DNA of 64,000 nt from Sodalinema lacuna_A (GCA_900149785.2 FSSI02000008.1:1-64000), one strand, 5' to 3'; shown: positions 18,465 through 27,850, counted from the stretch's first letter. Notes: generated from the letters alone by a model not told the origin. Program-made: numbers and translations.

Positions 18465-19247
18465 TCACAGACTCAAAACGGGGAAATCCGGCTCTCGGTG
18501 ATATTGAATCATATCTGTGAACTTGCGCAATTCAGCCCGAGTCACCGAAAATGGGGGAGCCGCCGTTTTGGCCGCGATCGCACAGTCATCGAGGAACTGA
18601 GCTAACTCCTGGCCGTCGAGGGGGTCTGCCGACGTGCCAAAATAGCCGAGGGTGACGTGAGCCGTGAGATTATATTGTTGGTCAATGCCCAACTGCATCA
18701 GAGACGAACTCTGATAGACCGCGCGACGGAGTGCAATAATACGGTCATAGGCGGCCTCATTGCTGGGGTTGAGAGTGACGGCGATCGCCCGAGGCATCAC
18801 CACCAAGCCGCTTAGCTGCCATTGAGGCGATTGGGGACTACTTAACATCGGTTGAACGCGATCGAAGATCTCGCCAATGCACTGTTGTAATTTGTAGTCA
18901 AATTCCGGGTCCAGACTCGCCTCACGATAAGCACTATCCCAAATCAAATCCGCCAGCGTCAGGTGAAAACTCTTCGGGGGAACCACCGCAAAGAGATTGG
19001 CCCCAAGTCGTTGAGCAATGCGAGTTTGACAATCAGCCACCACCTGATAAAACTCAACATTAGCCCGATCCTCTGCCCCAGGAGGGGTGATAATGCTGTA
19101 GCCAGGAAACGACACCGGTTGTCGCCCTCCATCCTCTGAAGGGACAAACTTGGGCGACTCGACAATATGCTCAAGTTTACTGGCATGAGCCGCCGGAGTC
19201 GTCAGATGAGCGATACGCTCTAAATAGTCTTGATAGGTGTTATCCAA
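18465..19247 (-). CDS. DUF1868 / 2H phosphoesterase-like protein
   Basis: 260 residues. Two H-x-T-x motifs, HLTL and HVTL, about 115 residues apart mark the 2H phosphoesterase fold, as in 2'-5' RNA ligase and cyclic phosphodiesterases; the overall match is to DUF1868. The natural substrate is unknown, probably a cyclic-phosphate nucleic-acid end. The start used is TTG (TTGGATAACACC); no ATG exists nearby in frame, and the N-terminus it gives (MDNTYQDYLERI) looks right for the family. Confidence 0.75.
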   Translation of the reverse strand: MDNTYQDYLERIAHLTTPAAHASKLEHIVESPKFVPSEDGGRQPVSFPGYSIITPPGAEDRANVEFYQVVADCQTRIAQRLGANLFAVVPPKSFHLTLADLIWDSAYREASLDPEFDYKLQQCIGEIFDRVQPMLSSPQSPQWQLSGLVVMPRAIAVTLNPSNEAAYDRIIALRRAVYQSSSLMQLGIDQQYNLTAHVTLGYFGTSADPLDGQELAQFLDDCAIAAKTAAPPFSVTRAELRKFTDMIQYHREPDFPVLSL

Positions 19248-19254
19248 GGTCAGT

Positions 19255-19315
19255 ATTGATAAACGTTGATTGTTGACAGTTGATCGTTAATTGTTAATCG
19301 TTAACCGTTGATGGC
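19255..19315. repeat. Short TTAATCGTTAA-type repeats
   Basis: Overlapping imperfect copies of GTTGATTGTTGAC, GTTAATTG and GTTAATCG fill the gap before the 2H phosphoesterase start. A closely related block occurs at 24472-24515. No further signal seen. Confidence 0.6.
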
Positions 19316-19377
19316 GATGAAACAATCTGCAAATTGCTGGAGGTTGTCCATCAATCCAGCCTAAATTCCAGCATAGA

Positions 19378-20454
19378 TTATTTACAATTGGCCGTTGCCA
19401 GCCATTGTTCGACGCGATCGCCCATCGCCGCCAAAGAAAACTCCACTTCAGCCTGATGACGACAATCGCAACGGTTAAACTCAGGTAGTTTAGCAATGGC
19501 GGCAACCAATCCCGATATCGAATCCGGTTCGACCAACCAGCCGGTTTTGCCATGACGGACAATCTCCGCCGGGCCGCCGCGACGGTAAGACAACACCGGA
19601 ACCCCACAAGCTAAGGCTTCAATCGCCACATTGCCAAAGGCTTCAACCCATTTCGAGGTCATGATCAAGCCGCGACATTGCCCTAAGGCCCGTTGTAAGG
19701 CCTCAGTCGGCAAAAAGCCGCCATAGGTGACCTTCGCCTGGGGATAACGCTGGCCAATCTCTTGCCAATAGTCAGGACATTGCATCACCCCCCAAACCGT
19801 CATCGAGTCTCCCGTTTGACTAATCGCAGCCAGAGCATCTTCTAAGCCCTTTTCCGGGGCAATACGCCCCACCCAGGCTAACTCAGAACCAGGGGTAGCA
19901 CAGAAGTCATAGAGCGATAAATCTAAGCCACTGGGAATGTAGAGACCCTCAGGCCGATTGACTCCGAAAGTTTGGGCTTGAGTGCGAGTATAGAACGTCA
20001 CTCGTTCGGGCGTGGCCTGGACGGCGTTCACCACCACCTCATCCATCGCATCCGTCAACGACCCCATACTGACAAAATGGAAGACCGGAATCTCAAAAAA
20101 GGGCGTTAGATAAAACGGGAGCCAATCATAGGCAAAGTTAATGATGGCATCAAACTCAGACTGCCGTTGTCTGGCCGTCTCACACATGGCCGCCAGAACT
20201 GAGTGAGCCGGGAGCGTCATGGGGGTTTGTCGTCCCTGACTTTGGGCGGTATCTTGTAAGCGTCCGGGGATAGTTTGAATCTTTAACGGCGGTAAGGCCG
20301 AGCCTTCAGGAGCGAGTACCGTCACGGAATAGCCCCGTTCCTCTAGCACCTGGGCCATATTAAACAGAGTTAATTCCACTCCGCCGCCTAATCCCGTTCC
20401 CAACGGGCCAACGGGAGTCGAGAGGACTAATAGCTTGCGGGGAGTCTTAGCCAT
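19378..20454 (-). CDS. Family 4 glycosyltransferase (GT-B fold)
   Basis: 358 residues. N-terminal Gly-rich loop GTGLGGGVELTLFN, a middle helix linker, and the C-terminal donor-binding domain with AWVGRIAPEKGLEDAL and EAFGNVAIEALACGVPVLSYRRGGPAEIV, which holds the E-x7-E motif of GT4 enzymes. Transfers a sugar from a nucleotide donor to an unidentified acceptor, probably for cell-surface polysaccharide or a lipid. Its ATG overlaps the stop of a 50-residue membrane protein gene (ATGGCTAA), implying coupled translation. Confidence 0.85.
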   Translation of the reverse strand: MAKTPRKLLVLSTPVGPLGTGLGGGVELTLFNMAQVLEERGYSVTVLAPEGSALPPLKIQTIPGRLQDTAQSQGRQTPMTLPAHSVLAAMCETARQRQSEFDAIINFAYDWLPFYLTPFFEIPVFHFVSMGSLTDAMDEVVVNAVQATPERVTFYTRTQAQTFGVNRPEGLYIPSGLDLSLYDFCATPGSELAWVGRIAPEKGLEDALAAISQTGDSMTVWGVMQCPDYWQEIGQRYPQAKVTYGGFLPTEALQRALGQCRGLIMTSKWVEAFGNVAIEALACGVPVLSYRRGGPAEIVRHGKTGWLVEPDSISGLVAAIAKLPEFNRCDCRHQAEVEFSLAAMGDRVEQWLATANCK

Positions 20455-20599
20455 ACCAACTCATGAGTGTCGAGAGATCTTGAGGGGCCGGCAGCATTTC
20501 GCCGCGAAAATCGAGGAATTGGACTAAGACGAGATAGGCGATCGCCAACAACAGGGAAATCGCCCCGGTGACGATGGCCACAACTTTAGAACGGTCCAT
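20447..20599 (-). CDS. 50-residue single-span membrane protein
   Basis: A short ORF reading MDRSKVVAIVTGAISLLLAI then AYLVLVQFLDFRGEMLPAPQ. It has one hydrophobic helix (about 6-28) followed by a short polar tail ending SWYG. The stop codon overlaps the start of the downstream glycosyltransferase by 8 bases. The coupling, clean start and hydropathy support a real gene, and small proteins starting MDRS..VAxxTGAISL are recalled from other cyanobacteria. Function unknown; it may assist the neighbouring glycosyltransferase at the membrane. Confidence 0.8.
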   Translation of the reverse strand: MDRSKVVAIVTGAISLLLAIAYLVLVQFLDFRGEMLPAPQDLSTLMSWYG

Positions 20600-20655
20600 A
20601 AGGTCGAGAGAACGCGAAAGGAACAGAATCAGGAGTCAGACTCAGGCTGGGGCCA

Positions 20656-21915
20656 TCATTCAACCCCAAACAACAATTGTAGGACATCCCTGGCGATCCG
20701 TTCTCCCGCGCCGGGGAGTCCCAGACGACGACGACCGTTTTCGGCAATGAGTTGGTGCCAATCGGGATCTTGCAGCAAGCGTTGCACCACATCGGCCACC
20801 TGTTCCGGTCCGGGAACGAGAATTAAGGATTGTCCTAAAAGACGACCTTGGGCCTCAGCAAAGGCAGCGGTATATTGAGGTCCCTCACCGGGGAAGGCGA
20901 TGGCCGGTTTCCCCAGGCCCACAAATTGCTCAGTAGCGGTTCCGGCTAGGGCGATCGCCATATCCGCTTGGCGTAAACAGTCCCCAAAGGCATTTTGACT
21001 GAGAACCAATCGCCCCTGATTAAAGCTAAATCGTTGGGCCGCGTCATCGTCAATACCGGGAACCGATTTGCGGGTGGCCTGCCAACCATAGGCATCTAGG
21101 GCGCGAGTGAAGGGTTCGAGATCCAAGCCTGGGGCGATCGCCGCCAGAACGGTCAACGGTCGATTATTTTGAACTCGTTGCACCCCCTGAACCGCTTGCA
21201 GGAGTTGTTCCCAGTTGCGATGAGCTTCCGGAACCCGAGAACCGGGCAATACGAGGAGTGTCAGCGATCGCGCTTGTTCACCGTCTACGACAACGGGTTT
21301 CGCCTCTAAGCCATCCATCATCGGATTACCCAAGTTATAGGCCCCAATCCCCATCTCTTGCAGTCGTTCTGTGGTTAAGCCATCCCGAGGAAACACGGCC
21401 CGACAGCGTTTTGAGCGCATCAAGGCCCGTTCCCAAGGCAAATACACCGAACCCGACCAACTTTCCAACGTCTCAAACCAACTGCGTCGCTGCAAGGGGC
21501 CAATCTCATCGCGTAGATAATACTCCGATTTAGCGGTTCCGACGAAACAATAGGCACTCCCACTCAACCACGCCAGCACCAGCGGCACAATATCCCCCAC
21601 CGCCAGGATTTTACCGCCCTGTTTACTCCATTGACGCACGACACGCCATTGCGCCCAGGTTAAGCCCAACAATCCCCCCCGTACATCCCGCCAGAGTTCC
21701 CGGCCATCCATGTAGACAAAGCCCCCCGAGGGCATCGCTTTCACGGGACCAACAATGGGAACATCGGGTACGTTTTGATACGCGCGTCCCTCGCCAACGA
21801 GGGGTAAGGCGGCCAATTCCGGGCCTTGAGGATGCTGTTGCAGGTGTTGCAAAATGCGCACGGCGATCGCATCTTCACCATGACCGTTACTTAAACACAG
21901 AAGTTTGTCACCCAT
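20656..21915 (-). CDS. Lipid-A-disaccharide synthase-related protein
   Basis: 419 residues resembling the LpxB-related cyanobacterial family. It has the N-terminal NGHGEDAIAVRIL loop, a GT-B type two-domain layout, and a C-terminal donor site region ALAGTATEQFVGLGKPAIAFPGEGPQ. True LpxB joins two acylated glucosamine units; the activity of this related family is not established. It heads the minus-strand group containing the small membrane protein and the GT4 gene and fits an envelope role. Confidence 0.8.
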   Translation of the reverse strand: MGDKLLCLSNGHGEDAIAVRILQHLQQHPQGPELAALPLVGEGRAYQNVPDVPIVGPVKAMPSGGFVYMDGRELWRDVRGGLLGLTWAQWRVVRQWSKQGGKILAVGDIVPLVLAWLSGSAYCFVGTAKSEYYLRDEIGPLQRRSWFETLESWSGSVYLPWERALMRSKRCRAVFPRDGLTTERLQEMGIGAYNLGNPMMDGLEAKPVVVDGEQARSLTLLVLPGSRVPEAHRNWEQLLQAVQGVQRVQNNRPLTVLAAIAPGLDLEPFTRALDAYGWQATRKSVPGIDDDAAQRFSFNQGRLVLSQNAFGDCLRQADMAIALAGTATEQFVGLGKPAIAFPGEGPQYTAAFAEAQGRLLGQSLILVPGPEQVADVVQRLLQDPDWHQLIAENGRRRLGLPGAGERIARDVLQLLFGVE

Positions 21916-21950
21916 AGCCCAATTTTATGGCAATCAATATTGAATAATAG

Positions 21951-22242
21951 AGGGAATAGGGAATAGGGAACAGGGAACAGGGAATAGGGAACAGGGAACA
22001 GGGAATAGGGAACAGGGAATAGGGAACAGGGAATAGGGAACAGGGAACAGGGAAGAACCTCCCTCTCACCTCTTGCCTCTTACCATCCCCTCTTGGGAGG
22101 GGTTTGGGGTGGGTTATGCCTCTTGCCTCTTACCATCCCCTCTTGGGAGGGGTTTGGGGTGGGTTATGCCTCTTGCCTCTTGCCTCTTGCCTCTTGCCTC
22201 TTGCCTCTTGCCTCTTGCCTCTTCCCCTCTTCCCCTCTTCCC
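21951..22242. repeat. Heptanucleotide repeats plus a 50-bp tandem duplication
   Basis: This 328-base gap between the caspase-like and LpxB-related genes is almost all repeat. First a run of GGGAACA/GGGAATA heptamers (about 21951-22053). Then two tandem copies of a 50-base unit starting TACCATCCCCTCTTGGGAGG (22081 and 22131), each holding an inverted repeat CCCCTC/GAGGGG, then a CCTCTTG heptamer run to about 22225. Related copies lie at 63110-63248, so this is a dispersed family. Confidence 0.9.
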
Positions 22243-22243
22243 C

Positions 22244-24454
22244 CTAAACCACCCGATAAATAAAATTCAACGTCGTCCAAACCTCCATATCCAAGGCATA
22301 AACATCATCGGGGAAGGCATCAGCATCGGTTTTGCGCAGACTGGCCCGGTGTAAATCTTCCATAATGGCTTTCGCGACTCGTAGCGGAGACTCCAGGGGG
22401 GTGAGACTGCGGGGATTGCGAGGGGAGTTTTGCCGACTCGCGAGGAGGGTTAAGGCTTGGCCGAAGGGGCGATCGCAACAAATGAGTTTCATCGACACTG
22501 TACCAATCGGTCGTCCCACGGACCAGGTTTCGGCTTCAGTCCAGGGAAGGGTGACCGACTCACCGGGATTGAGAGGCGGTTGCTGCAAGGTGGGGGGATT
22601 GCCATCCGCGACGGTTTCATAGGGATAGAATCCCACGGCCCGACCACTACTATCGAGGCCAAACAGGAGATAGTATACGGGGCGATCGCCTAAGTTTTCC
22701 AGGTTATATTGCACTTGACTGCCAGCGGGAATATCGAGGGTTCCTTCTACCCCGGCTAACGGACGTACACCTTTGGCCCGTCGCGCTCGTCGAGTTTGCC
22801 GTTGCAAGACGACGGATTCATCGGGATCGAGGACACTTAAGGTTCCCCGCACGCCGAGACGCGAGGCCCCTTCGTTTAAGGTGAGGGTGAGCCATTTGGC
22901 GGCCAGCAAGGCTTGCAGTTGGGGAACTAGGCGTTGTACGGATTTCTTGATGGCCTCGTCTTCCTCGCCAATACTGTTGGGGATGAGTTCTCGTCCGACG
23001 GAAAACAGGCCGTAAGTCCCTTGATCTTTGGGAAGTTGAACTAACTCGCTGGAGTAGGTTTGGGCGATGGTGGCTCGACGCACTCGGCCGAATACGCAAT
23101 CGGCGGGCTGTTCTCCGGCACTGACGGAGGTGACATCGCGAATCCCGGAGAAGGCACTGGTGGCGTCGACGCGTTCAATGCGTTCTAAGCGACTGTCGAG
23201 GGCGACGGTTAGGGGGAGGGTTCGCGGCAAAATCCGGACGGATTCTCGCAACAGTCGCCCGGAGACCATTGACTCGGCATCCGTTGCGTGGCTATCTGGC
23301 CCGTTCCAGAGTTGGGCGGTTGCCGTTAGCCCCGATCGCGATCGCAGTTGCAGTTTCACATCGGTTTGAGGTGGGGTTCCCGGTTCGGGCAAGACGGAGA
23401 ACAATGACCCCACCCCGTATCGGTTCAAAACTGTGACCGGTAAGCCCCCTAGCCAGAGCTTGAAGGGGTCGTTACCGGAATTTTTGGCTAAAATGACTCC
23501 ATCGGCGCCCAAGGCAGCGAGTTGAGGCACGAGGGGCGGGGGCAGTTCTCCTGAGACGACACATTGGTCAATCCCTCCGCGACAGATGTTTGGGGTTTGT
23601 TCGCCTCCGGCAAAGGCTTCTACGAGTTGGTCGGTGCGAGTCAGGAGGTTGCTTAGGGAGGCTTCGGGAGACAGCCACCAAAGTTGTTGGCTTAAGGCAT
23701 AGGTAAACAGTCCTGAACTGAATCCTTGCCATTGACTTTCGGTGGCGACCTGTTGCCGAGTGGCGGCTGATAGGACCCAACCGGGGCCATCTCGTTTTAG
23801 ACCGGGTTTGTTGGCGCGACGGAGTTGCTCTTGTAATTGGGTTTGCAGTTGTCGTTGAGCGTCGTCGAGTTGTACGACGGTGGGACTGGGGCGCGATCGC
23901 ACTCGTAGATTGCCCAACAGGGGATTACCCGGATAGGTGTAACTGGTATCGAGAACGGTCATAATTTTGTCCGTGGGCAGCGATCGCAGCAACAACCACA
24001 GAGTCGTCAAGGGCAAATCTAAACCATCGGCCATAACTAAACTCGGTTCGACGGCTTCAGAGTTGGGGGATGGCTGAACCTGAGACCCATAGCCACTAAA
24101 ATGCAGCCACACGACATCGTTGGCTGTCACCTCTGAGAAGTGGTCGTTGAAGGCTTCGAGGGTCTGGCTACGACTGGCTTGCTCATCGGTGAGGCTGAGA
24201 ACATCCTTGGCGGCAAACCCGAAGCGATGCTGTAGCACTTGCTCTTGCAACCGTACATCGGTAACAGCCCCACTTAAATCACTACCGGTGGACTCGGGAT
24301 AGCGGTTAATACCAATCAATAAGGCTCGTTTACGAGCTGTTGGGGCGGCGAGGACTTCCCTCAGACGAGGGTCTCGGGAGACCAACCCCAGTCCACCCGC
24401 CGTTGTTGCCGCAAGCAGCCCGGCCGATTGTTGTAAAAAACCCCGTCGTTTCAT
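22244..24454 (-). CDS. Orthocaspase-like (C14) protein with altered catalytic dyad, Tat signal
   Basis: 736 residues. Starts with a twin-arginine export signal, KRRGFLQQSAG then a hydrophobic stretch. A caspase p20-like domain follows from KRALLIGINRYP (about 42). The His expected in F.S.G.H.G is Tyr122 (LHFSGYGSQ), and the Cys expected in DSCHSG is Ser171 (VLDTSYT). This is the YS pattern of cyanobacterial pseudo-orthocaspases, so peptidase activity is unlikely. The C-terminal part (from about residue 560) looks like a DUF4384-type beta-rich domain. Predicted periplasmic or lumenal. Confidence 0.85.
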   Translation of the reverse strand: MKRRGFLQQSAGLLAATTAGGLGLVSRDPRLREVLAAPTARKRALLIGINRYPESTGSDLSGAVTDVRLQEQVLQHRFGFAAKDVLSLTDEQASRSQTLEAFNDHFSEVTANDVVWLHFSGYGSQVQPSPNSEAVEPSLVMADGLDLPLTTLWLLLRSLPTDKIMTVLDTSYTYPGNPLLGNLRVRSRPSPTVVQLDDAQRQLQTQLQEQLRRANKPGLKRDGPGWVLSAATRQQVATESQWQGFSSGLFTYALSQQLWWLSPEASLSNLLTRTDQLVEAFAGGEQTPNICRGGIDQCVVSGELPPPLVPQLAALGADGVILAKNSGNDPFKLWLGGLPVTVLNRYGVGSLFSVLPEPGTPPQTDVKLQLRSRSGLTATAQLWNGPDSHATDAESMVSGRLLRESVRILPRTLPLTVALDSRLERIERVDATSAFSGIRDVTSVSAGEQPADCVFGRVRRATIAQTYSSELVQLPKDQGTYGLFSVGRELIPNSIGEEDEAIKKSVQRLVPQLQALLAAKWLTLTLNEGASRLGVRGTLSVLDPDESVVLQRQTRRARRAKGVRPLAGVEGTLDIPAGSQVQYNLENLGDRPVYYLLFGLDSSGRAVGFYPYETVADGNPPTLQQPPLNPGESVTLPWTEAETWSVGRPIGTVSMKLICCDRPFGQALTLLASRQNSPRNPRSLTPLESPLRVAKAIMEDLHRASLRKTDADAFPDDVYALDMEVWTTLNFIYRVV

Positions 24455-24471
24455 AATAGTTGCCTAGGACA

Positions 24472-24515
24472 GTTAATCGTTAAGAGTTAATCGTTAAGAG
24501 TTAATCGTTAATCGG
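24472..24515. repeat. Direct repeats of GTTAAGAGTTAATC
   Basis: Two and a half copies of GTTAATCGTTAAGA before the caspase-like gene, matching the family at 19255-19315. No regulatory role can be argued. Confidence 0.65.
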
Positions 24516-24692
24516 GATAGCAGTCGACAGGTGAAATCCGAGATTCACCCTCATGCAAATTCTGGTTTGGGTTCGGTTTGATATCGATTAACCGTCCAGT
24601 TTTCACGGTCAACTGCTATCTGAGAGATTGGGAACAGACGCCTGTGATTCTGTTCCCGAATGATCGGTTCCCCGATGACACGATGAAGGCGA

Positions 24693-25868
24693 TTAGTCGT
24701 GCATGGCTTTGGCCAGTTCCGCCGCGACTTCCGGGCGAGAGAATTCTGGGGGAGGAAGTTCACCCCGTCGCAACATCTCACGGACTTTGGTTCCTGACAG
24801 GTGAATTCGCTCTTCGCTGGTACTGGGACTGGTTTTTGAGGTAGCCATGGTTCCTGTCCGAGTGCAGTAGAAGGCGTGTTCAAACTTCATCGGCGTAATC
24901 CCGAGTTCTCCGGGTTCAAACTCCTCGAAGATCTCTTGCGCGTCGTAGGTTCCATAGTAATCTCCAACCCCGGCGTGATCGCGTCCAACAATGAAGTGAG
25001 TGCAGCCATAGTTTTTCCGCACTAGGGCGTGGAAAATCGCTTCCCGAGGTCCGGCGTAGCGCATGGCGGCGGGGTTAATGGCCATCATGACGCGATCGCG
25101 GGGAAAGTATTTATCGAGCATAATTTCATAGCAACGCATCCGCACATCAGCGGGAATGTCATCGCTTTTCGTGGCGCCGACGAGGGGATGGAGAAATAGA
25201 CCATCGACGGTTTCTAAGGCACATTTTTGAATGTACTCATGGGCGCGGTGGATGGGGTTACGGGTTTGGAAGCCGACGACGGTTTTCCAGCCTTTTTCGA
25301 CAAACATTTGTCGCGAGTCGGCTGGGTCGATTTGGTAGTTGGGGAATAGGGGATGAGGATCTCGTTCGAGCATCCACACGGAACCGGCTAGATTGACCGG
25401 GCCTTGTGCATAGACAACGGCGACTCCGGGATGTTTCTCTTCGTTGGTCCGATAGACATGGAGGGCTTCTTGCAGTTTGTCGTAGTGGTATTTCTCGGTT
25501 AGATCTAAGACTCCGACAAAGCGCCCGGTTTTGTCATCAAGGCGCACGCGATCGCCCACGTTCAATCCGTTGGCGACCTCCTCGCTGACACTGAGGGTAA
25601 TGGGGACAGACCAGGGCAAACCGTTGGCCAGGCGCATTTCCTTGACGACCCGTTGATAGTCGGCTTCGGCCATGAAGCCGGTCAGAGGGCTGAAGCCTCC
25701 AATGGCAATTAGGGCGAGGTCTGAGAAGGTGCGATCGTCCATCGTCACCCGAGGCAGGTTATCGGCTTGGGCGAGAAATTCCTGTTTCTGCTCAGCGGTG
25801 GCCAGGCGATTGATCAGAGTGCCACCGTGGGCGGCAATGGTTTCTTGAAGTTTGGTTGCTACACTCAC
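24693..25868 (-). CDS. sat: Sulfate adenylyltransferase (ATP sulfurylase)
   Basis: 391 residues of the stand-alone, non-CysN/CysD enzyme that makes adenosine 5'-phosphosulfate from ATP and sulfate. Motifs QTRNPIHRAHE (substrate-binding QTRNP and the HxxH) and GRDHAGVGDYYG are intact, and length is normal. The start is GTG (Met-Ser-Val-Ala); no nearer ATG is in frame. Monocistronic by spacing. Assimilatory sulfur metabolism, cytoplasmic. Confidence 0.95.
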   Translation of the reverse strand: MSVATKLQETIAAHGGTLINRLATAEQKQEFLAQADNLPRVTMDDRTFSDLALIAIGGFSPLTGFMAEADYQRVVKEMRLANGLPWSVPITLSVSEEVANGLNVGDRVRLDDKTGRFVGVLDLTEKYHYDKLQEALHVYRTNEEKHPGVAVVYAQGPVNLAGSVWMLERDPHPLFPNYQIDPADSRQMFVEKGWKTVVGFQTRNPIHRAHEYIQKCALETVDGLFLHPLVGATKSDDIPADVRMRCYEIMLDKYFPRDRVMMAINPAAMRYAGPREAIFHALVRKNYGCTHFIVGRDHAGVGDYYGTYDAQEIFEEFEPGELGITPMKFEHAFYCTRTGTMATSKTSPSTSEERIHLSGTKVREMLRRGELPPPEFSRPEVAAELAKAMHD

Positions 25869-26427
25869 GTTGGAGACGGGATAAAGGGTTATCTGTACGG
25901 GTTACAATCGTCTCCAAGTTTAGCCCTAGATGGGGTCAACGACCAAATTTTCCCATTCTGGAGACCGCTTGAGAAATAAATAAGCAAAACTAATCTTGGC
26001 TTAGATTTACATTTAATCTTTAAAATTTACCGCTTGTTACAAAACTTCAAAGTCAAGAGGTAATTAAGAATAATTCCTAATAAAAGAACGAATTTGACAG
26101 GGTTTCAGGGATTTGCTAAGATTTTCACACTGACCTACTTGTGTGCAAAATTAGGCGGTTTGCCAGAGCGAGTCCCAGAGCCACCCGCAAATTTTTGCCC
26201 GCTTAGAACAAAGATTAATCCGCCAAACCCTAGATAGAGAGAGACTTGAGAGCATCCACAACTACCGCTGCCAGAGAGAGGTTGCTCGAATCGAATTGGG
26301 AGAGAGATGGGGGGGGATTTGCCCCCCTCGGTCGTCAGTCCGTCGCTCACGATGGGGTTTGTTCTTTACACAACTTTACCAAAAAACGCGGCGAGCTTGA
26401 CAAAATCCCCAATTTATGCAAACAAAA
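25869..26427. other. Long intergenic region without a supported gene
   Basis: About 560 bases between sat and opcA. It holds a G/C hairpin (GGGGGG 26311-26316 pairing with CCCCCC 26322-26327), not followed by a T run on either strand, so not a convincing terminator. A 71-codon GTG-started frame (26135-26350, minus) is not supported. The AT-rich part upstream of sat (about 25980-26110) is a likely promoter zone. Confidence 0.5.
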
Positions 26428-27762
26428 TTAAGACCCTAAGCCTAACAGTTGTGCGGTAACCGCGAGACTTTCCTCATACAACACATCATGGCCCCAGCGT
26501 TGCAGTTGTTGAGCCATTAAGGCCTCAGCCTTCTGGTCTGAGAGAGCCGTGACTTGTTCCGTACGACAGGATTGGGCGCTTCCCCCAGCTTCCATGCGCA
26601 TACAGCCGGTGGTTTCCGAACAGAGAATCGTGCAACAGTCGGCCTCGGGATTGGAGGAATTGAGGCGCAGGGCCACCAAATCCCCAGGAATCTCGCCGGT
26701 ATCCGCGACGGGAACCCCGGCTAACTCGGCTAGAATCTCGCGATCGCACTCTCCTTTAAACTTGACATGAGTAATATCGTAATCCCCCGACTCGACGGAA
26801 TAGGAGGTGGGAGTCCAACCGAGGCGACTGGCAAACCAACCTAGGAATAGCAAGGCCTGAGAGTCGTTGCCTTTCTCGTAATCAATGGTGATGCTGTCGA
26901 TTTCTCCTAGGGACATCCGCCGTTCCGGGGGATCGAACGCGGCGGCGGTTAACTCTTGCCAAGCCGAGAGACGATGCCAGTTGAGGTCAGCAATATAGAT
27001 TTCTTGCTGCACCAACTCCTGCATTTTCAGCAATTCCGATCGCGGATCACTGAAATAACTCGAATCCACCACCGTACAGTTGCTGGCGGTAGCCAGGGAC
27101 GCGAACAACTCCTGTTCCGGGTTCGGGGTAGCTTTCCACCAGACAAAACGGGGTAACTCGGGAACCATCAGGGAGGTGACTAAATCTCCCACCCGGTTGA
27201 GGGCGTCCTTGGTTCCCCGTAGGGTGATGTACTCGCAACAGACTAACTTGGAACTCTGACGCTGAAGCGGACAATAGGCCGAGACTTGGGCCGTCACGCC
27301 CTTGTCTTCAATGCCGAAGGTCGGACAAATGGTGATAATGCGGCAAGGATTGGCGGCGGCGATCGCCTCACTAATCTGAAATCCCCGCGCATCCAAATTG
27401 TCATAATACTGATCTTGCGAGGACAACTTCTCGAACTCCTCCCGCAACTTGCGCAGAGTGGGAGCATTCATATGTCCCGTCACCTTGAGATCATACTGTT
27501 TCTGCGCCGCTTCAATGGCTTGACGGGCTTCTTCCCCATTGACTCCATCAATCGGACAATCATAAAACCCCAACGCCGCCAACAACTGTTGAAACTCCTC
27601 GGGTTCATAGACCACCATACTGAAGGTTGAAGCGCGACTGGCTAAAGGCGCCGCCTGTCCCTTACTCTGTCCCAGCCAAATTTGACTGAGTTCGGCCTCA
27701 ATCTCCCCCAACGAAATATCTTTGGGTTTCTGTAAAGCAACAACGGGTGTGCTACTACTCAT
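26428..27762 (-). CDS. opcA: OpcA, glucose-6-phosphate dehydrogenase assembly factor
   Basis: 444 residues from the ATG at 27762; a TTG two codons earlier is ignored. OpcA promotes oligomerisation and redox-controlled activation of G6PDH in cyanobacteria. It begins with a region holding a peptidoglycan-binding-like fold (LAALGFYDCPIDGVNGEEARQAI...), then the OpcA core with conserved cysteines including LVCCEY. It follows zwf in the order fbp, zwf, opcA, as in several cyanobacteria. The 185-base zwf-opcA gap contains ACGCAACAAC-type repeats. Confidence 0.93.
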   Translation of the reverse strand: MSSSTPVVALQKPKDISLGEIEAELSQIWLGQSKGQAAPLASRASTFSMVVYEPEEFQQLLAALGFYDCPIDGVNGEEARQAIEAAQKQYDLKVTGHMNAPTLRKLREEFEKLSSQDQYYDNLDARGFQISEAIAAANPCRIITICPTFGIEDKGVTAQVSAYCPLQRQSSKLVCCEYITLRGTKDALNRVGDLVTSLMVPELPRFVWWKATPNPEQELFASLATASNCTVVDSSYFSDPRSELLKMQELVQQEIYIADLNWHRLSAWQELTAAAFDPPERRMSLGEIDSITIDYEKGNDSQALLFLGWFASRLGWTPTSYSVESGDYDITHVKFKGECDREILAELAGVPVADTGEIPGDLVALRLNSSNPEADCCTILCSETTGCMRMEAGGSAQSCRTEQVTALSDQKAEALMAQQLQRWGHDVLYEESLAVTAQLLGLGS

Positions 27763-27794
27763 GATCAATCATCTCCCTAAACGTGAAAACAACA

Positions 27795-27850
27795 ACGCAA
27801 CCGTGACGCAACAACGACGCAACAACAACGTAACAACGGGCCAACACCAC
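27795..27850. repeat. GACGCAACAAC-type short repeats between zwf and opcA
   Basis: Four imperfect copies of ACGCAACAAC(G/A) lie between zwf and opcA, in the leader of opcA. They might space ribosome initiation or simply be microsatellite drift. Confidence 0.6.

Noticed and set aside
26309..26327. G6/C6 hairpin as a terminator for opcA or sat
   Set aside because: No U run follows on either strand, and opcA and sat are read in the same direction, so it would have to end opcA from the wrong side.
26135..26350. 71-codon GTG-started frame in the sat-opcA gap
   Set aside because: Composition and low-complexity Gly/Ser runs, no ribosome binding site, and a GC hairpin inside make it unlike a gene; no family resemblance.
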